DNA of 48,038 bases from Methanosuratincolales archaeon (GCA_014361445.1 JACIVQ010000006.1:1-48038), one strand, 5' to 3'. Counted from the first letter of the stretch, positions 1 through 8,243 are shown. Translations and numbers: made by a program. The notes: generated by a model from the sequence alone, not told the origin.

Positions 1-200
1 ACGTAATCATACATATGCAAAAGTTTGTTAAGGGCGGGCACCTCTTCAGGAGGGTCGCCAGAATCTCGGAGATCGTGTCCGCTCCTAATGATCTGCCCAA
101 GATCGTTGATATATTTGTCTGGGACGACGCCTCTGGGAGTCTCGTACCAGTCTTTAAAATGATTGGCGGAGGCAGATGTTATGATGAAAAAATACCTTAA
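1..200 (+). CDS. C-terminal end of a type IV pilus/secretion ATPase (partial)
   Basis: The frame is open from the left edge and ends in a stop at 198-200, so only about 65 C-terminal residues are present. The sequence FVKGGHLFRRVARISEI followed by a short tail that describes VFVWDD-like beta strands is what the C-terminus of archaeal GspE/VirB11-type ATPases looks like: a segment reporting on tRNA-independent ATPase C-domain strands just before the stop. The Walker motifs lie outside the window. The next gene starts inside its last codons and encodes a T2SF-type platform protein, the usual partner, which supports the call. Inference rests mostly on gene order; the family assignment of the fragment alone is weak. 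Confidence 0.55.
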   Translation, partial: VIIHMQKFVKGGHLFRRVARISEIVSAPNDLPKIVDIFVWDDASGSLVPVFKMIGGGRCYDEKIP

Positions 201-816
201 AGCCTTGGCCCTCATCATGCTGGCTGCGTTTCTGATCCTATTTATGCTCATTCACAACACCATCATCTCTGCAATTATTATCGGAGCGCTCCTTCTGTTT
301 CTTCTCTATATAAAGCGGGCCGGAAACCCCTCCATACACGCGCTACTTCTTGTCACATACATTATGGAACTCCTTGCAGCCGCCTATGCACTGAGCGGAT
401 CTTTTAAACAATCAATATGCCAACTGTGCCGAATCGAATGCCCCGTCTCAGGGCAATTCCGGTCTGCCCTCCTTCAGATCAGGAACGGTGTTGACCCTAT
501 AGAATCTTTAAAGGCCGCATTCCAGGGCAACCCGTGGTACGGCGAGTGGCTCGAATCTCTACTCAAGGGCTCGGTAAGCGATGCACAGGATCTCTTTTCA
601 GCGTGGAGCATCAAGGCAGAAGAAGTCATACTGAAAGTGGACGACCTTCTTTCATTTGTAATGGTCTTCTCCACGATCTTGCCAATGATACTCCTGATAA
701 TTTTAATGGTCTTTGGGGTAGAGCCTCCACTTATTTACTTACTGGTGGTTTTCCAATTCATACTCTTTCAGGGGGTTTACCATTGGATAAGAGGTCTACT
801 CTCCTTACTCTACTGA
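181..816 (+). CDS. Type II secretion F/TadC-like membrane platform protein (first of two)
   Basis: A 211-residue protein with two hydrophobic segments at the N-terminus, a third around residues 50-75, a soluble middle region (about 80-150) and two C-terminal membrane helices separated by a GVEPP turn. This pattern matches half of a GspF/TadC-type inner-membrane platform protein, on which the pilus ATPase acts. A GGAGG at 168-172 sits 8 nt before ATG 181, so I prefer this start to TTG 163. The gene overlaps the ATPase gene upstream and the second platform gene downstream, suggesting translational coupling. No residue-level signature is diagnostic, so the call depends on topology and context. 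Confidence 0.6.
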   Translation: MMKKYLKALALIMLAAFLILFMLIHNTIISAIIIGALLLFLLYIKRAGNPSIHALLLVTYIMELLAAAYALSGSFKQSICQLCRIECPVSGQFRSALLQIRNGVDPIESLKAAFQGNPWYGEWLESLLKGSVSDAQDLFSAWSIKAEEVILKVDDLLSFVMVFSTILPMILLIILMVFGVEPPLIYLLVVFQFILFQGVYHWIRGLLSLLY

Positions 817-1673
817 GGCCTCACCCACTTGGAGTTGTCCTCGCGGGTGGGTTAGTCTTGACACTTCAAAACTACTGCGAATTTATTGAAGTCGTCGCTG
901 CGGGCACGGCTTACCTCCTCCTCTTGAATAGTGCATTCAATCTTGAAAAATTCAATCCAAGAGAACGGGAGGTCCTGACAACCTCCTTCTTATTATCGTT
1001 CGCAAAAACTCTGGGAAGATCTTCGCCCGAGGCTGCCTTCTTGAGGGCGCTGGGCGCAGAAAATAAACTGGAAACAGGTTTAGAAGGTTCAAAATCAAGG
1101 TTTGGATCGGGTTCAAAAAATGGGTCAAAAATATCATCAGGGTGCATTCTGGCACAAGTACTCAGACGAATAAGGGATGGCGTACCGCTCTCCGAGTCGC
1201 TCAAGCAGATAAGGGGCCTGAGGGGCACCGACGCCCTGTTGCCCGGTCTGCTCTCGGATCTGATCTCCTTCAGCTCGGAGGAGACCTCCAAGAGGATTTG
1301 TAACTACGTGAAATATCGCCAGGAGAAGGAAAGACTCAAGTCCTCATTGTCTATAAAGTTGGCGGTCGTCTCTTTGAGGTTCAAGGTGCTGACCCTCATA
1401 TGTTCTTCCTCTCTGGCAGTCATAGCCTTTGCATCCCCGATCTTTTATTCTATGGCAGGTTTGAGATGGACAGTGATCTCTTTGGGCTATCAAACTGCAT
1501 TCTCTTTTAACGCAGACATCTTTATCCCCTCCTTATCTGCGGCGGTATTCTCAGCATACGCATACTCCAAGCTCCTGCCAGATGTGAGCGGACTTAAGCT
1601 CTCGATCGCGTCCGCATCATTGTTCTTTGCCACCGAAGTTGCTCTGCTGTTGGTTATCGGATGGCACATTTAA
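783..1673 (+). CDS. Type II secretion F/TadC-like membrane platform protein (second of two)
   Basis: About 296 residues: one or two membrane helices near the N-terminus, a long soluble region with the pattern SFAKTLGRSSPEAAFLRAL and RRIRDGVPLSESLKQI, which resembles the cytoplasmic helical domain of T2SF proteins, then three C-terminal membrane helices. I place the start at TTG 783 because AGGGGG at 770-775 lies 7 nt upstream; the frame remains open further upstream but runs through the preceding gene. With its neighbour it gives the two T2SF modules that many archaea carry in one protein. A split by frameshift is possible but both parts have ribosome sites and overlap cleanly. Confidence 0.6.
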   Translation: MDKRSTLLTLLRPHPLGVVLAGGLVLTLQNYCEFIEVVAAGTAYLLLLNSAFNLEKFNPREREVLTTSFLLSFAKTLGRSSPEAAFLRALGAENKLETGLEGSKSRFGSGSKNGSKISSGCILAQVLRRIRDGVPLSESLKQIRGLRGTDALLPGLLSDLISFSSEETSKRICNYVKYRQEKERLKSSLSIKLAVVSLRFKVLTLICSSSLAVIAFASPIFYSMAGLRWTVISLGYQTAFSFNADIFIPSLSAAVFSAYAYSKLLPDVSGLKLSIASASLFFATEVALLLVIGWHI

Positions 1674-1701
1674 ATATGGTCTGTTTATAACTGGGTGAAA
1701 A

Positions 1702-1917
1702 ATGAAACGTAAGAGCATTAGAGGTTCCCCCCTTGTGGAGGAGGGTCTGCTTCTTGGTTTGTCCATAATCACTTTGACCGTCGTACTCTCAATAATCGTG
1801 GGTTTACTCTCCGGCGTAAAGGACACCTTCGACCTTTCGGTATTCAGAGGTGAGGAATTCATGAATCAGCTTCAGCAGGCGATTCAGAGGATCCTGCAGT
1901 ACTTTAGGATCGGATGA
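1702..1917 (+). CDS. Small pilin-like protein
   Basis: A 71-residue protein: a short basic leader KRKSIRG, then SPLVEEG and a single hydrophobic stretch of about 23 residues (LLLGLSIITLTVVLSIIVGLL), and a polar amphipathic tail. Cleavage after RG would leave Glu at +5 of the mature protein, the position conserved in type IV pilins and important for subunit assembly. A prepilin peptidase gene exists at 34415. A Shine-Dalgarno-like GGGTGA lies at 1692-1697, and TTTAAATA at 1669-1676 could be a local TATA box. Its stop overlaps the start of the HerA-type gene (ATGA). It could alternatively be a small membrane subunit of a DNA transfer channel. Confidence 0.55.
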   Translation: MKRKSIRGSPLVEEGLLLGLSIITLTVVLSIIVGLLSGVKDTFDLSVFRGEEFMNQLQQAIQRILQYFRIG

Positions 1918-3719
1918 ATATGCCCGTCCTTCCCTCCCTTCTCCTTTTATTGATCATATTCATATCTCTTTACGGTTTTCTGGACCCGATACTTCTCTTT
2001 TCCATATCATGCGCCTCAATTTCTATCATTATAATTGTGTCTCTAAGGGTCTGGGACCTCAATCCATTGAAGGCGTTGGGCATAAAGAGGGACATAATAA
2101 ATCCTGACCCGCAGGGGGAATACAAAGCATCAGCAATAATACTTAATTCCCCTCCGAATGAGAGTTGGAATGGGAACAGACTCGACTACGAGCGCCTCTC
2201 CAACTTCTCAGAGACCTTGGCATCACTTGGAGTGCCTATGGCATATGTATCTTTTTTCTACCCCTCTTGCTCCTTTGGCTCACGTGGTCCTTCAATATGT
2301 CGCACCTTCCTTATGGTCTGGTCAGACGGAAAAGATAGGGGCGATCGCCGCCCCTCCGATTACATATCACAACTGGAGGGGATCTGCGAGATAGCCCTCC
2401 CAGGGGTAAATGCGAGGAAGATGGATGATCGCGATCTATCCTACCTAATGAACTATCCCATCCATATCGCGGTAGCCAAACTGGTAAAGCCATTGGACCA
2501 TATAAGGAACAGTCCGGGGGAGTCCCCCCTCCTGCCTCCCCCTCAATCCAAGGATCCATCAGACGTTTTTCCATTCCCTGAACCTGAGGCTATAAACGGC
2601 GACGGACCCCTTTTGGGGATGGTCCTTTCTAATGGAAAGGATATTGCGCCCCTCGCTTTATATCTCAAGGATATACGCCGCCACGTCTCGATATTCGGAA
2701 CAACAGGCAGCGGGAAGTCCACAACAGCCATCTCATTGGCACTCCGCCTCTTCTCCATAGGTGTCTCAGTACTCATCCTCGACTGGCATGGCGAACACAC
2801 GAAAATAGTCAGGGCTGCCGGCGGGAAAGTCTACTCTCCGGGATCTGCAGAAAATGGTCTGACCATAAATCCAATGTATTGCCCCTATATGAGCGAGATA
2901 GACTTCCAGATAGAGTTCATCACCGATATCTTTTCACAGATATTTCAATTCACGCCCCCTCAGGCATACATGTTCCGGGAGGCTTTGAGGTCCTCCTTCA
3001 AAGTCAAATCCAATCCGACGATATCTGATGTAATAAACGAGTTATCACTCATGCCAATACGGTCAAGTTGGGATCACGAGACCAGAATGGCTCTAATGCG
3101 GAGATTAAAGATATTCACACAGGGGACTTGTGGCATGGCATTAGATGGCAACGACTCCTTCTTCAGGGAGGAGATCTTTAGAGGTTTGGTGTCGATAGAC
3201 CTTAGCAACTTGAAGGACGTCAACAGCCGGGCTATATTCTCTAACTTTATACTCAAGATCGTCTACGACCACGCGGTGAGTAGTGAAGCACAAGAGAGAT
3301 TGAGGCACGTTTTGGTGGTAGAGGAAGCCCAAAACATCATCCCTCCCAGGAGGCCGGAGGCGCCCAGAACAGTCGGGGAACGCATACTCGGAGAGCTCAG
3401 GAAGTTCGGTGAGGGCGTTGTAGTTATTTCTCAGTTTCCATCCTCAATATCCCAAGAAGTCATAAAGAACACCTCTATTAGGATAATCCATACCGTAAGG
3501 TCGGGCGAAGACTTGGAAGTTTTGGGCGAGTGCATGTCATTGGACGAGCGGCAGAAGGAGGCTCTAACGCTACTCTCCACCGGCGAGGCTGTCGTGAACC
3601 TCCCCTATAGATCCTCAAACCTCCTAGTCAAGATCTCTCCTGACCCTATCCTCTCCAACCCAGCCTTGGAACTTTCTAAAGCAACTCCATTATCCTACCT
3701 TCCTTCTCCAGCGTCCTGA
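1914..3719 (+). CDS. HerA/VirB4-like ATPase with N-terminal membrane anchor
   Basis: A 601-residue protein. Residues 5-45 form two hydrophobic segments; residues 230-560 are a HerA/FtsK-type ATPase with Walker A GTTGSGKST near residue 262, the LDWHGEH segment after it, and Walker B VLVVEEAQN near 466 followed by the arginine-finger region LGELRKFGEG. Family members are hexameric pumps for DNA or proteins. Membrane-anchored HerA/VirB4-type ATPases include CedB of the crenarchaeal DNA import system. Here the gene is coupled by an ATGA overlap to a pilin-like gene and sits in a pilus operon, so a role in DNA or substrate transport through a pilus-like machine is an inference. Its 3' end overlaps the convergent kinase gene by 44 nt. 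Confidence 0.75.
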   Translation: MNMPVLPSLLLLLIIFISLYGFLDPILLFSISCASISIIIIVSLRVWDLNPLKALGIKRDIINPDPQGEYKASAIILNSPPNESWNGNRLDYERLSNFSETLASLGVPMAYVSFFYPSCSFGSRGPSICRTFLMVWSDGKDRGDRRPSDYISQLEGICEIALPGVNARKMDDRDLSYLMNYPIHIAVAKLVKPLDHIRNSPGESPLLPPPQSKDPSDVFPFPEPEAINGDGPLLGMVLSNGKDIAPLALYLKDIRRHVSIFGTTGSGKSTTAISLALRLFSIGVSVLILDWHGEHTKIVRAAGGKVYSPGSAENGLTINPMYCPYMSEIDFQIEFITDIFSQIFQFTPPQAYMFREALRSSFKVKSNPTISDVINELSLMPIRSSWDHETRMALMRRLKIFTQGTCGMALDGNDSFFREEIFRGLVSIDLSNLKDVNSRAIFSNFILKIVYDHAVSSEAQERLRHVLVVEEAQNIIPPRRPEAPRTVGERILGELRKFGEGVVVISQFPSSISQEVIKNTSIRIIHTVRSGEDLEVLGECMSLDERQKEALTLLSTGEAVVNLPYRSSNLLVKISPDPILSNPALELSKATPLSYLPSPAS

Positions 3720-4245
3720 TCCAGTTTATGGTTCCTGCTTTCTTTCCTCTCCCCTCTTTTATCACACTCAAGATCTCGTCTACAACTGTCTCCGTGTCAC
3801 GATCCGTGTTATCCACCTCAAACACTCTTTCATCGCCAAACTCCTCGACCGCCTTAATTAAGCAGTAGTCAAGCAACTCCGCCTGGGCATTTTCCTTAAT
3901 TTTTCCCTCCCTATACCCTTTCTTCTTAAGCCTCTCCATTAGAACGAGTGGGTTGGTTCTGAGGACTATGGCGCACTTCACATACTCTTCTGGCACCAAA
4001 TCTCCCCAGTGCCCCTCTATTATGAAATCGCCTCCCTCTCTGAGAAGCGCATGGAGCTTCTTCCTGATCTTTTCCTCCTTTATCTTCCAAGTGTCCCTTT
4101 TAGCATCATAATCGCCGATCCCGCCGACCTCTTCTGCCAACTTGTTTAGTTCTATCAGTTTGAACCCCAGAATTTCAGCGAGTTTTCTGGCAATGGTGGT
4201 CTTCCCTACCCCTGGCGTGCCGGTTATGACAATCGAATTCTTAAT
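3676..4245 (-). CDS. AK6/Fap7-type adenylate kinase-like NTPase
   Basis: The protein has an N-terminal P-loop, VITGTPGVGKTT, then NKLAEEVGG, the acidic segment FIIEGHWGDLVP, and LRTNPLVLMERLKKKGY, the layout of the AK6/Fap7 family. These small NTPases act in adenine nucleotide balance and, in eukaryotes and archaea, in final maturation of the small ribosomal subunit. The C-terminus is a short conserved WIRTLEKEGRIMELL-type tail. No ATG/GTG/TTG precedes the P-loop in frame. Either ATT at 4245 (GGGG seven bases upstream) is the start, or one base too many in the A5 run at 4245-4249 hides an ATG at 4252, which would give a normal MKIKNSIVITG start. Function is confident, the start is not. Confidence 0.8.
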   Translation of the reverse strand: MKNSIVITGTPGVGKTTIARKLAEILGFKLIELNKLAEEVGGIGDYDAKRDTWKIKEEKIRKKLHALLREGGDFIIEGHWGDLVPEEYVKCAIVLRTNPLVLMERLKKKGYREGKIKENAQAELLDYCLIKAVEEFGDERVFEVDNTDRDTETVVDEILSVIKEGRGKKAGTINWIRTLEKEGRIMELL

Positions 4246-4475
4246 TTTTCATCCCCAGTCTCCCTAACGCCCCCATATAGATAAATTTTGGTCGTCTTAA
4301 CTGAGCCAATTTGGTCATGACTAGTTAGAAGATTTTGAGGACGCCTGTGATCCCCGATGGAAACAAAAAGTAACCACTGACGTGTGGTATTGGATTAAAA
4401 TGAGATAAAAATGAGGTCGAGACCTACAATAAAGCAATAACAAAATAAAACTAACTAAACACAAAATGGCCGATC

Positions 4476-4505
4476 TTAAAAATAATAAAAATTAAAATAA
4501 AAATT
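4476..4505 (-). terminator. T-rich terminator downstream of the thermosome gene
   Basis: On the minus strand, 23 nt after the thermosome stop, a run of TTTTTATTTTAATTTTATTA followed by TTTTT fills this interval. Oligo-T tracts on the non-template strand are the main intrinsic termination signal in archaea. No hairpin is needed or seen. Confidence 0.5.
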
Positions 4506-4528
4506 GGGTTTTAGCTTTAATCTGCACC

Positions 4529-6175
4529 TCAGTCGAATTCGCCAGCTCCGCTCTCACCGGGCTTCTCTGGCATCTTTGGTGCACCAGTGGTCTTTGCCGC
4601 GGCAATGACGTCGTCGATCCTCAATATCATGGAGCTCGCTTCAGTAGCAGATTTGATCGCTTGTAGCTTCACCGCCAAGGGCTCAACAACGCCAGCCTCC
4701 AACATGTTCGCAGTCTTGCCTTCCAAGACGTTTACGCCTGCCCAGATCTCGCCTCTCTCATGAAGCGACCTCAGTTCCACGAGTATGTCTATCGGGTCAA
4801 GTCCGCCGTTCTCAGCCAACGTCCTAGGTATCGCCTCTAGGCTGTCTGCGAATGCCTCGATCGCCAACTGCTCTCTACCGCCGACGCTGGCTGCATACTC
4901 TCTCAAAGCCTTTGCAGCCTCAAGCTCTGGGGCGCCTCCGCCAGCCACAATCCTCCCGTCTTCCACAACATCCGCGACTGTGCAGAGTGCATCATGTAGA
5001 GTCCTCTCAGCCTCGTCAACGACGCGCTGCAGCCCTCCCCTTATCAATATGCTCACGGCCTTGGGGTTCTTGCAACCCTCGACGAAGGTCAGTTTGTCCT
5101 CTCCATACTTCTTCTCCTCGACGATCTTTGCAGAGCCCAAGTCTGCAGGGGTCAGGTCGTCTAGGTTGGTGACGATCCTTGCACCAGTAGCCCTTGCTAG
5201 CTTCTCCATGTCTGACTTCTTCACCCTCCTCAGCGCCACTATGCCCTCCTTTGCCAAGTAATGCTGGGCTATGTCATCTATGCCCTTCTGGCAGAAGACA
5301 ACGTTTGCACCTGTCGCCTTTATTTTGTTCACCATTTCCTTCAGCATTCTGCCCTCTTCTTCTATGAAAGCCTTCATCTGAGTTGGGTCCGAGATCCTTA
5401 TCTCAGCGTCAAACTCAGTCTTCTCGATCTCGAGCGGCGCATCGATGAGCGCTATCTTGGCATCCTCTACCTTCTTTGGCATTGCAGGGTGTACTATCTC
5501 TTTGTCTACGATAACCCCGTATACCAGTGTGCTATCGGTTACACTCCCGCCCTGCTTCTTAACAACCTGGATATAATCGATGTCTGCGACGTACTTGTCA
5601 CCACGCTTCTCGGCGACCTGCTTGACAGCCTTCACAGCCATCTCTGCAAAGTAGTCCTGAATTCCAACAGAGGCCTTGCTATTCATCGCCGTGTAAGCTA
5701 TCTTCTTGAGCGTCTTTTCATCATTAATATCTACTGGTATGGCTATCTTCGAGAGCGTCTCCACAGCCTTCTCCGTAGCCTTCTTGTACCCTTGAACTAT
5801 TAGGGTGGGATGTATGTTCTTCTCAATGAGCTCCTCAGCCCTCTTCAGGAGCTCGCCCGTAAGGACAACCGATGTAGTTGTTCCGTCGCCGACCTCCTCG
5901 TCCTGGGTCTTGGAGACTTCGACCATCATCTTTGCGGCTGGATGCTGCACCTCGATCTCTCCGAGGATTGTGGCACCATCGTTGGTGACAGTCACATCCC
6001 CAAGAGTGTCGACCAGCATCTTGTCCATTCCCTTTGGCCCAAGGGTAGTCCTAACAGCCTCAGCGACTGCCCTCGCAGCCATCATATTTACTCTCTGCGC
6101 ATCCCTTCCTTGCGTGCGCTGAGTCCCTTCTTTCAATATTAAAACCGGAACACCACCAAGTTGAGCAGCTGCCAT
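4529..6175 (-). CDS. thsA: Thermosome subunit (group II chaperonin)
   Basis: A 548-residue group II chaperonin subunit that folds cytosolic proteins in an ATP-driven double ring. Visible family marks are the N-terminal [42 protein letters not shown], the nucleotide-binding GDGTTT, the apical-domain region, and DDVIAAAKT near the C-terminus. The tail, [12 protein letters not shown], is short and acidic rather than the GGM repeat of many thermosomes. I choose ATG 6175, the classic MAAAQ start with GGTGA 5-6 nt upstream, over GTG 6187. It is a single-gene unit with a strong TATA box and a T-rich terminator, as expected for an abundant heat-responsive protein. Whether the genome has other subunits cannot be seen. 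Confidence 0.97.
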   Translation of the reverse strand: MAAAQLGGVPVLILKEGTQRTQGRDAQRVNMMAARAVAEAVRTTLGPKGMDKMLVDTLGDVTVTNDGATILGEIEVQHPAAKMMVEVSKTQDEEVGDGTTTSVVLTGELLKRAEELIEKNIHPTLIVQGYKKATEKAVETLSKIAIPVDINDEKTLKKIAYTAMNSKASVGIQDYFAEMAVKAVKQVAEKRGDKYVADIDYIQVVKKQGGSVTDSTLVYGVIVDKEIVHPAMPKKVEDAKIALIDAPLEIEKTEFDAEIRISDPTQMKAFIEEEGRMLKEMVNKIKATGANVVFCQKGIDDIAQHYLAKEGIVALRRVKKSDMEKLARATGARIVTNLDDLTPADLGSAKIVEEKKYGEDKLTFVEGCKNPKAVSILIRGGLQRVVDEAERTLHDALCTVADVVEDGRIVAGGGAPELEAAKALREYAASVGGREQLAIEAFADSLEAIPRTLAENGGLDPIDILVELRSLHERGEIWAGVNVLEGKTANMLEAGVVEPLAVKLQAIKSATEASSMILRIDDVIAAAKTTGAPKMPEKPGESGAGEFD

Positions 6176-6218
6176 AGAATTCACCACAACTAAATTTCAA
6201 AAAGAAAGAACTACCACT

Positions 6219-6230
6219 TCTATATATAGA
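6219..6230 (-). promoter_or_regulatory. TATA box of the thermosome gene
   Basis: The minus strand reads TCTATATATAGA, an excellent archaeal TATA element, centred about 50 nt upstream of the thermosome ATG. The predicted transcription start about 25 nt downstream (near 6199) leaves a leader of roughly 25 nt containing the ribosome site. Confidence 0.65.
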
Positions 6231-6265
6231 TTTCTATAATGGGGCTGGGGGGTCCTTCCACGAGA

Positions 6266-6496
6266 TCAGACGCCAAGTTTCGTCATGGCAAGCAACTTTC
6301 GGCTTGCCAGCTTTATATCTTCTGCATTGACGGTCTTTCTACCTGCGTGTTTTGCGAGGGCTATCGCCTCCCGCGAGATGTCCAGCGCGAGTGTTTCCAA
6401 CACCTCCCTAAGCATCATGGCGCCCTCCTCGCTGACCCTCTCAGCTCCTGCCTTTCTCATTAACCTGTCTATTGCCGATATTGATATATCTGCCAT
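6266..6496 (-). CDS. Archaeal histone
   Basis: A 76-residue histone-fold protein of the HMfB family that wraps DNA as dimers and longer multimers. The three-helix fold is readable: helix 1 ISAIDRLMRKAGAERVSEE, the long central helix EGAMMLREVLETLALDISREAIALAKHAG, and the RKTVNAEDIKLASRKLL loop-helix with the DNA-contacting RKTV. A short AMTKLGV tail makes it slightly longer than the usual 66-69 residues. GGGGAGAGG lies just upstream of ATG 6496, and TTTTATATGG around 6527-6536 on the minus strand is a likely TATA box. It lies between the thermosome and S17e genes, transcribed away from S17e. Confidence 0.95.
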   Translation of the reverse strand: MADISISAIDRLMRKAGAERVSEEGAMMLREVLETLALDISREAIALAKHAGRKTVNAEDIKLASRKLLAMTKLGV

Positions 6497-6636
6497 AAAC
6501 CTCTCCCCTCATGTATTTTTGTCAACCATATAAAATCTTTGCCTCTGCCATCTCGTCCGCCCTTTCTGGCTGCATATTAAAATCAAAAATCTTAAATTGT
6601 CGTTTTTATATCGGTTCTCTAAACGTGGTGTGCTAC

Positions 6637-6975
6637 ATGGGTAAAGTCAGGATCGGCAAGGTGAAAGCAATAGCCGTTGAGCTTACCGAACGTTATCCCA
6701 ACGTATTCACTACAGACTTCGAGACTAACAAGAAGCTTGTTTACCAATATTCCAATATCAGGAGCAAGCACTTGGGGAACAGGGTAGCTGGATACATAAC
6801 AAGGCTCCTAGTCTCGAAGAAGAAGAGGGAAGAAGCAATCGCGGCAGAGGAGGCAGAGCTGGCAAAGATGGCTGGGAGTGAAGAGAAGGCGCCAGAGGCG
6901 CCCTCCGAGCCCGCCCCCCAAGAGACCAGCTCCGCAGAGGAGACTACTGTCGGAACTGAAAAGACCACAGAGTAA
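6637..6975 (+). CDS. rps17e: Small ribosomal subunit protein eS17
   Basis: A 112-residue protein: residues 1-62 are the S17e domain (MGKVRIGKVKAIAVELTERYP, then FETNKKLVYQYSNIRSKHLGNRVAGYITRL), which binds the head of the 30S subunit. The remainder is an unusual Glu/Ala/Pro-rich tail (about 40 residues) beyond the length of most archaeal S17e. The ATG 6637 start is preceded by GTGGTG and a TATA-like TTTTTATA at 6604-6611. S17e is shared by archaea and eukaryotes. The low-complexity tail is seen directly; its function is unknown. Confidence 0.93.
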   Translation: MGKVRIGKVKAIAVELTERYPNVFTTDFETNKKLVYQYSNIRSKHLGNRVAGYITRLLVSKKKREEAIAAEEAELAKMAGSEEKAPEAPSEPAPQETSSAEETTVGTEKTTE

Positions 6976-7033
6976 GAATGGTTTCGACTTTCGCGATAGC
7001 ACTCTTTTTATACCATAACCTCCTTACTTTATA

Positions 7034-7097
7034 TTGGGATGAGGAGGTTGACCTGCCCTGAGGCTACTATGAAGAGCAAGCACCTCCACTGACCAAA
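7034..7097 (+). ncRNA. C/D box small guide RNA (candidate)
   Basis: In the S17e-SerK gap, boxes occur in the order and spacing of archaeal C/D sRNAs: C-like ATGAGGA (7039-7045), 12-nt guide, D' CTGA (7058-7061), 7-nt spacer, C'-like ATGAAGA (7069-7075), 13-nt guide, D CTGA (7089-7092). A terminal stem TTGG/CCAA closes the ends, and a TATA-like TTTTTATACC lies about 25 nt upstream. Such RNAs direct fibrillarin to 2'-O-methylate rRNA or tRNA at the base paired five nt upstream of D or D'. The D' guide would recognise GGCAGGTCAACC and the D guide TGGAGGTGCTTGC. Both C boxes have one mismatch to the consensus, so this is a good but unproven call. Confidence 0.6.
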
Positions 7098-7111
7098 AAG
7101 CGGGGAAGTTT

Positions 7112-7978
7112 ATGTCTCAACAAATTCCTCGCCTGGTTATTCTCCCAATAGACGACATACGCCCGCATGAAGAATACGACCGCTGGATACTTTTGAGGAT
7201 CGTCGGCTCCCTAAAGCTCGAGGGCGCCGTGCACGATCCAATATTAGTGGACGAAAGTTCGCTCACAATACTGGACGGCACCCACAGGTACTGGGCGCTA
7301 AAGAAGCTCGGCTGCAACTCAGTCCCGGCAGCCCTCTACAACTACAACTCTCAGAGTATCAAGGTGGGCTGTTGGTACCGCTGCCTAAACAAACCGCCGC
7401 CTACTGACCTGTTCCGCCTCCTGAAGCTCAGACCAACCAATAGGGACGAAGCGCTAAGGTTGCTGAATGGAAGGTATGTCTGCCTCTCAATACTCACGAG
7501 AGATGAGTCCTACGTCTTCGACTGGGAGCCAGAAATGGAAATCGATGTTTATGATGCATACCAGTTTATGGCTTTCCTTGAGGGAGGCTTCAAGAGCAGA
7601 GGGTACGGAGTGACCTATGCTACCGAGATGGACGCGGTAGAAATGCTCTCCTCAGGAGAGGCGGCGGCGGTGATCGCTCCGCCATCCATAACAAAGGAGG
7701 AGGTCATCCTTACCATAAGGCACAACAAACTCTTCCCAAAAAAATCGACTCGCCACGTCCTGCCATACAGACCCATGGGCATAAATGTGCCCCTCTCTTG
7801 GCTCCAAGGCAGCGCCGAGGAAGCCTCCAAGAAACTCCAACAACTGCTCTCGAAGGGAACTTTTCAAAGGATGAGGAGCGGCATCGTCATAGGCGGGAGG
7901 AGGTACGAGGAGGAAGTTTATATCTTTGAACTAAGAACGTCTGGTGGGGGTCTCAGCGATACCAACAGTCAGGCTTAG
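7112..7978 (+). CDS. SerK-like ParB/sulfiredoxin-fold protein (possible free serine kinase)
   Basis: A 288-residue protein whose first 100 residues are a ParB/sulfiredoxin-type domain: VILPIDDIRPHEEYD, the helix LKLEGAVHDPILVD, and the signature LDGTHRYWALKKLGC near residue 54. This arrangement is that of archaeal SerK, the ADP-dependent kinase that phosphorylates free L-serine for cysteine synthesis, with an acidic residue in the HEE segment and the DGTHR loop in the active site. Residues 150-270 form a second part without an obvious motif. The start is ATG 7112 with GGGGAAG upstream. Its end overlaps the MoaD/ThiS-like gene by 35 nt, so the two are coupled. SerK is an inference; a DNA-binding ParB role is less likely for a solitary chromosomal gene of this form. 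Confidence 0.6.
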   Translation: MSQQIPRLVILPIDDIRPHEEYDRWILLRIVGSLKLEGAVHDPILVDESSLTILDGTHRYWALKKLGCNSVPAALYNYNSQSIKVGCWYRCLNKPPPTDLFRLLKLRPTNRDEALRLLNGRYVCLSILTRDESYVFDWEPEMEIDVYDAYQFMAFLEGGFKSRGYGVTYATEMDAVEMLSSGEAAAVIAPPSITKEEVILTIRHNKLFPKKSTRHVLPYRPMGINVPLSWLQGSAEEASKKLQQLLSKGTFQRMRSGIVIGGRRYEEEVYIFELRTSGGGLSDTNSQA

Positions 7979-8243
7979 GTACCTTGCCGTCCTAAAGGGT
8001 TTATCAAACGAGCCAACTAGAGCCGTCACTGTAAATGCCAGTACCTTGGGCGACCTGTTCAACTACCTGAGAGAGATAGAACCCCCTCAACTGAAGTCTA
8101 GGCTCTTCGAAGATGACGGCAGCCTGAGGCCCGACATTGTAGTTTTCTTAAACGGTGTCGATGCATCGCTACTTGGCGGGATGAAAGCCCAGCTGAAGGA
8201 AGGCGATGAGATAACAATTCTCCCCTCCGTGCATGGGGGATAA
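7944..8243 (+). CDS. MoaD/ThiS-family ubiquitin-like sulfur carrier
   Basis: A beta-grasp protein of at most 99 residues: VRLRYLAVLKGL, LGDLFNYLREIEP, DIVVFLNGVDASLLGGMKAQLKEGDEITILPSVHGG. The C-terminal Gly-Gly is the site that an E1-like enzyme adenylates and then thiocarboxylates or conjugates (SAMP-like). It could serve molybdopterin or thiamine synthesis, tRNA thiolation or protein tagging; no enzyme of those pathways adjoins, so the pathway stays open. The start is uncertain: GTG 7944 lies inside the SerK gene, and the conserved part begins about nine residues later. Confidence 0.8.
   Translation: MGVSAIPTVRLRYLAVLKGLSNEPTRAVTVNASTLGDLFNYLREIEPPQLKSRLFEDDGSLRPDIVVFLNGVDASLLGGMKAQLKEGDEITILPSVHGG

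Noticed and set aside
534-782. Upstream extension of the second T2SF frame
   Set aside because: It overlaps the first T2SF gene and has no ribosome site or family sequence before 783.
181-1673. Frameshifted single T2SF gene
   Set aside because: Both parts have their own ribosome sites and a clean overlap, and two-gene arrangements are common in Tad-like operons.
4785-6142. Several long plus-strand frames opposite the thermosome gene
   Set aside because: The thermosome is full-length and conserved; these frames arise from its codon bias on the opposite strand.
7038-7092. Short ORF MRRLTCPEATMKSKHLH
   Set aside because: Only 17 codons, without a ribosome site; its span coincides with the C/D box RNA.
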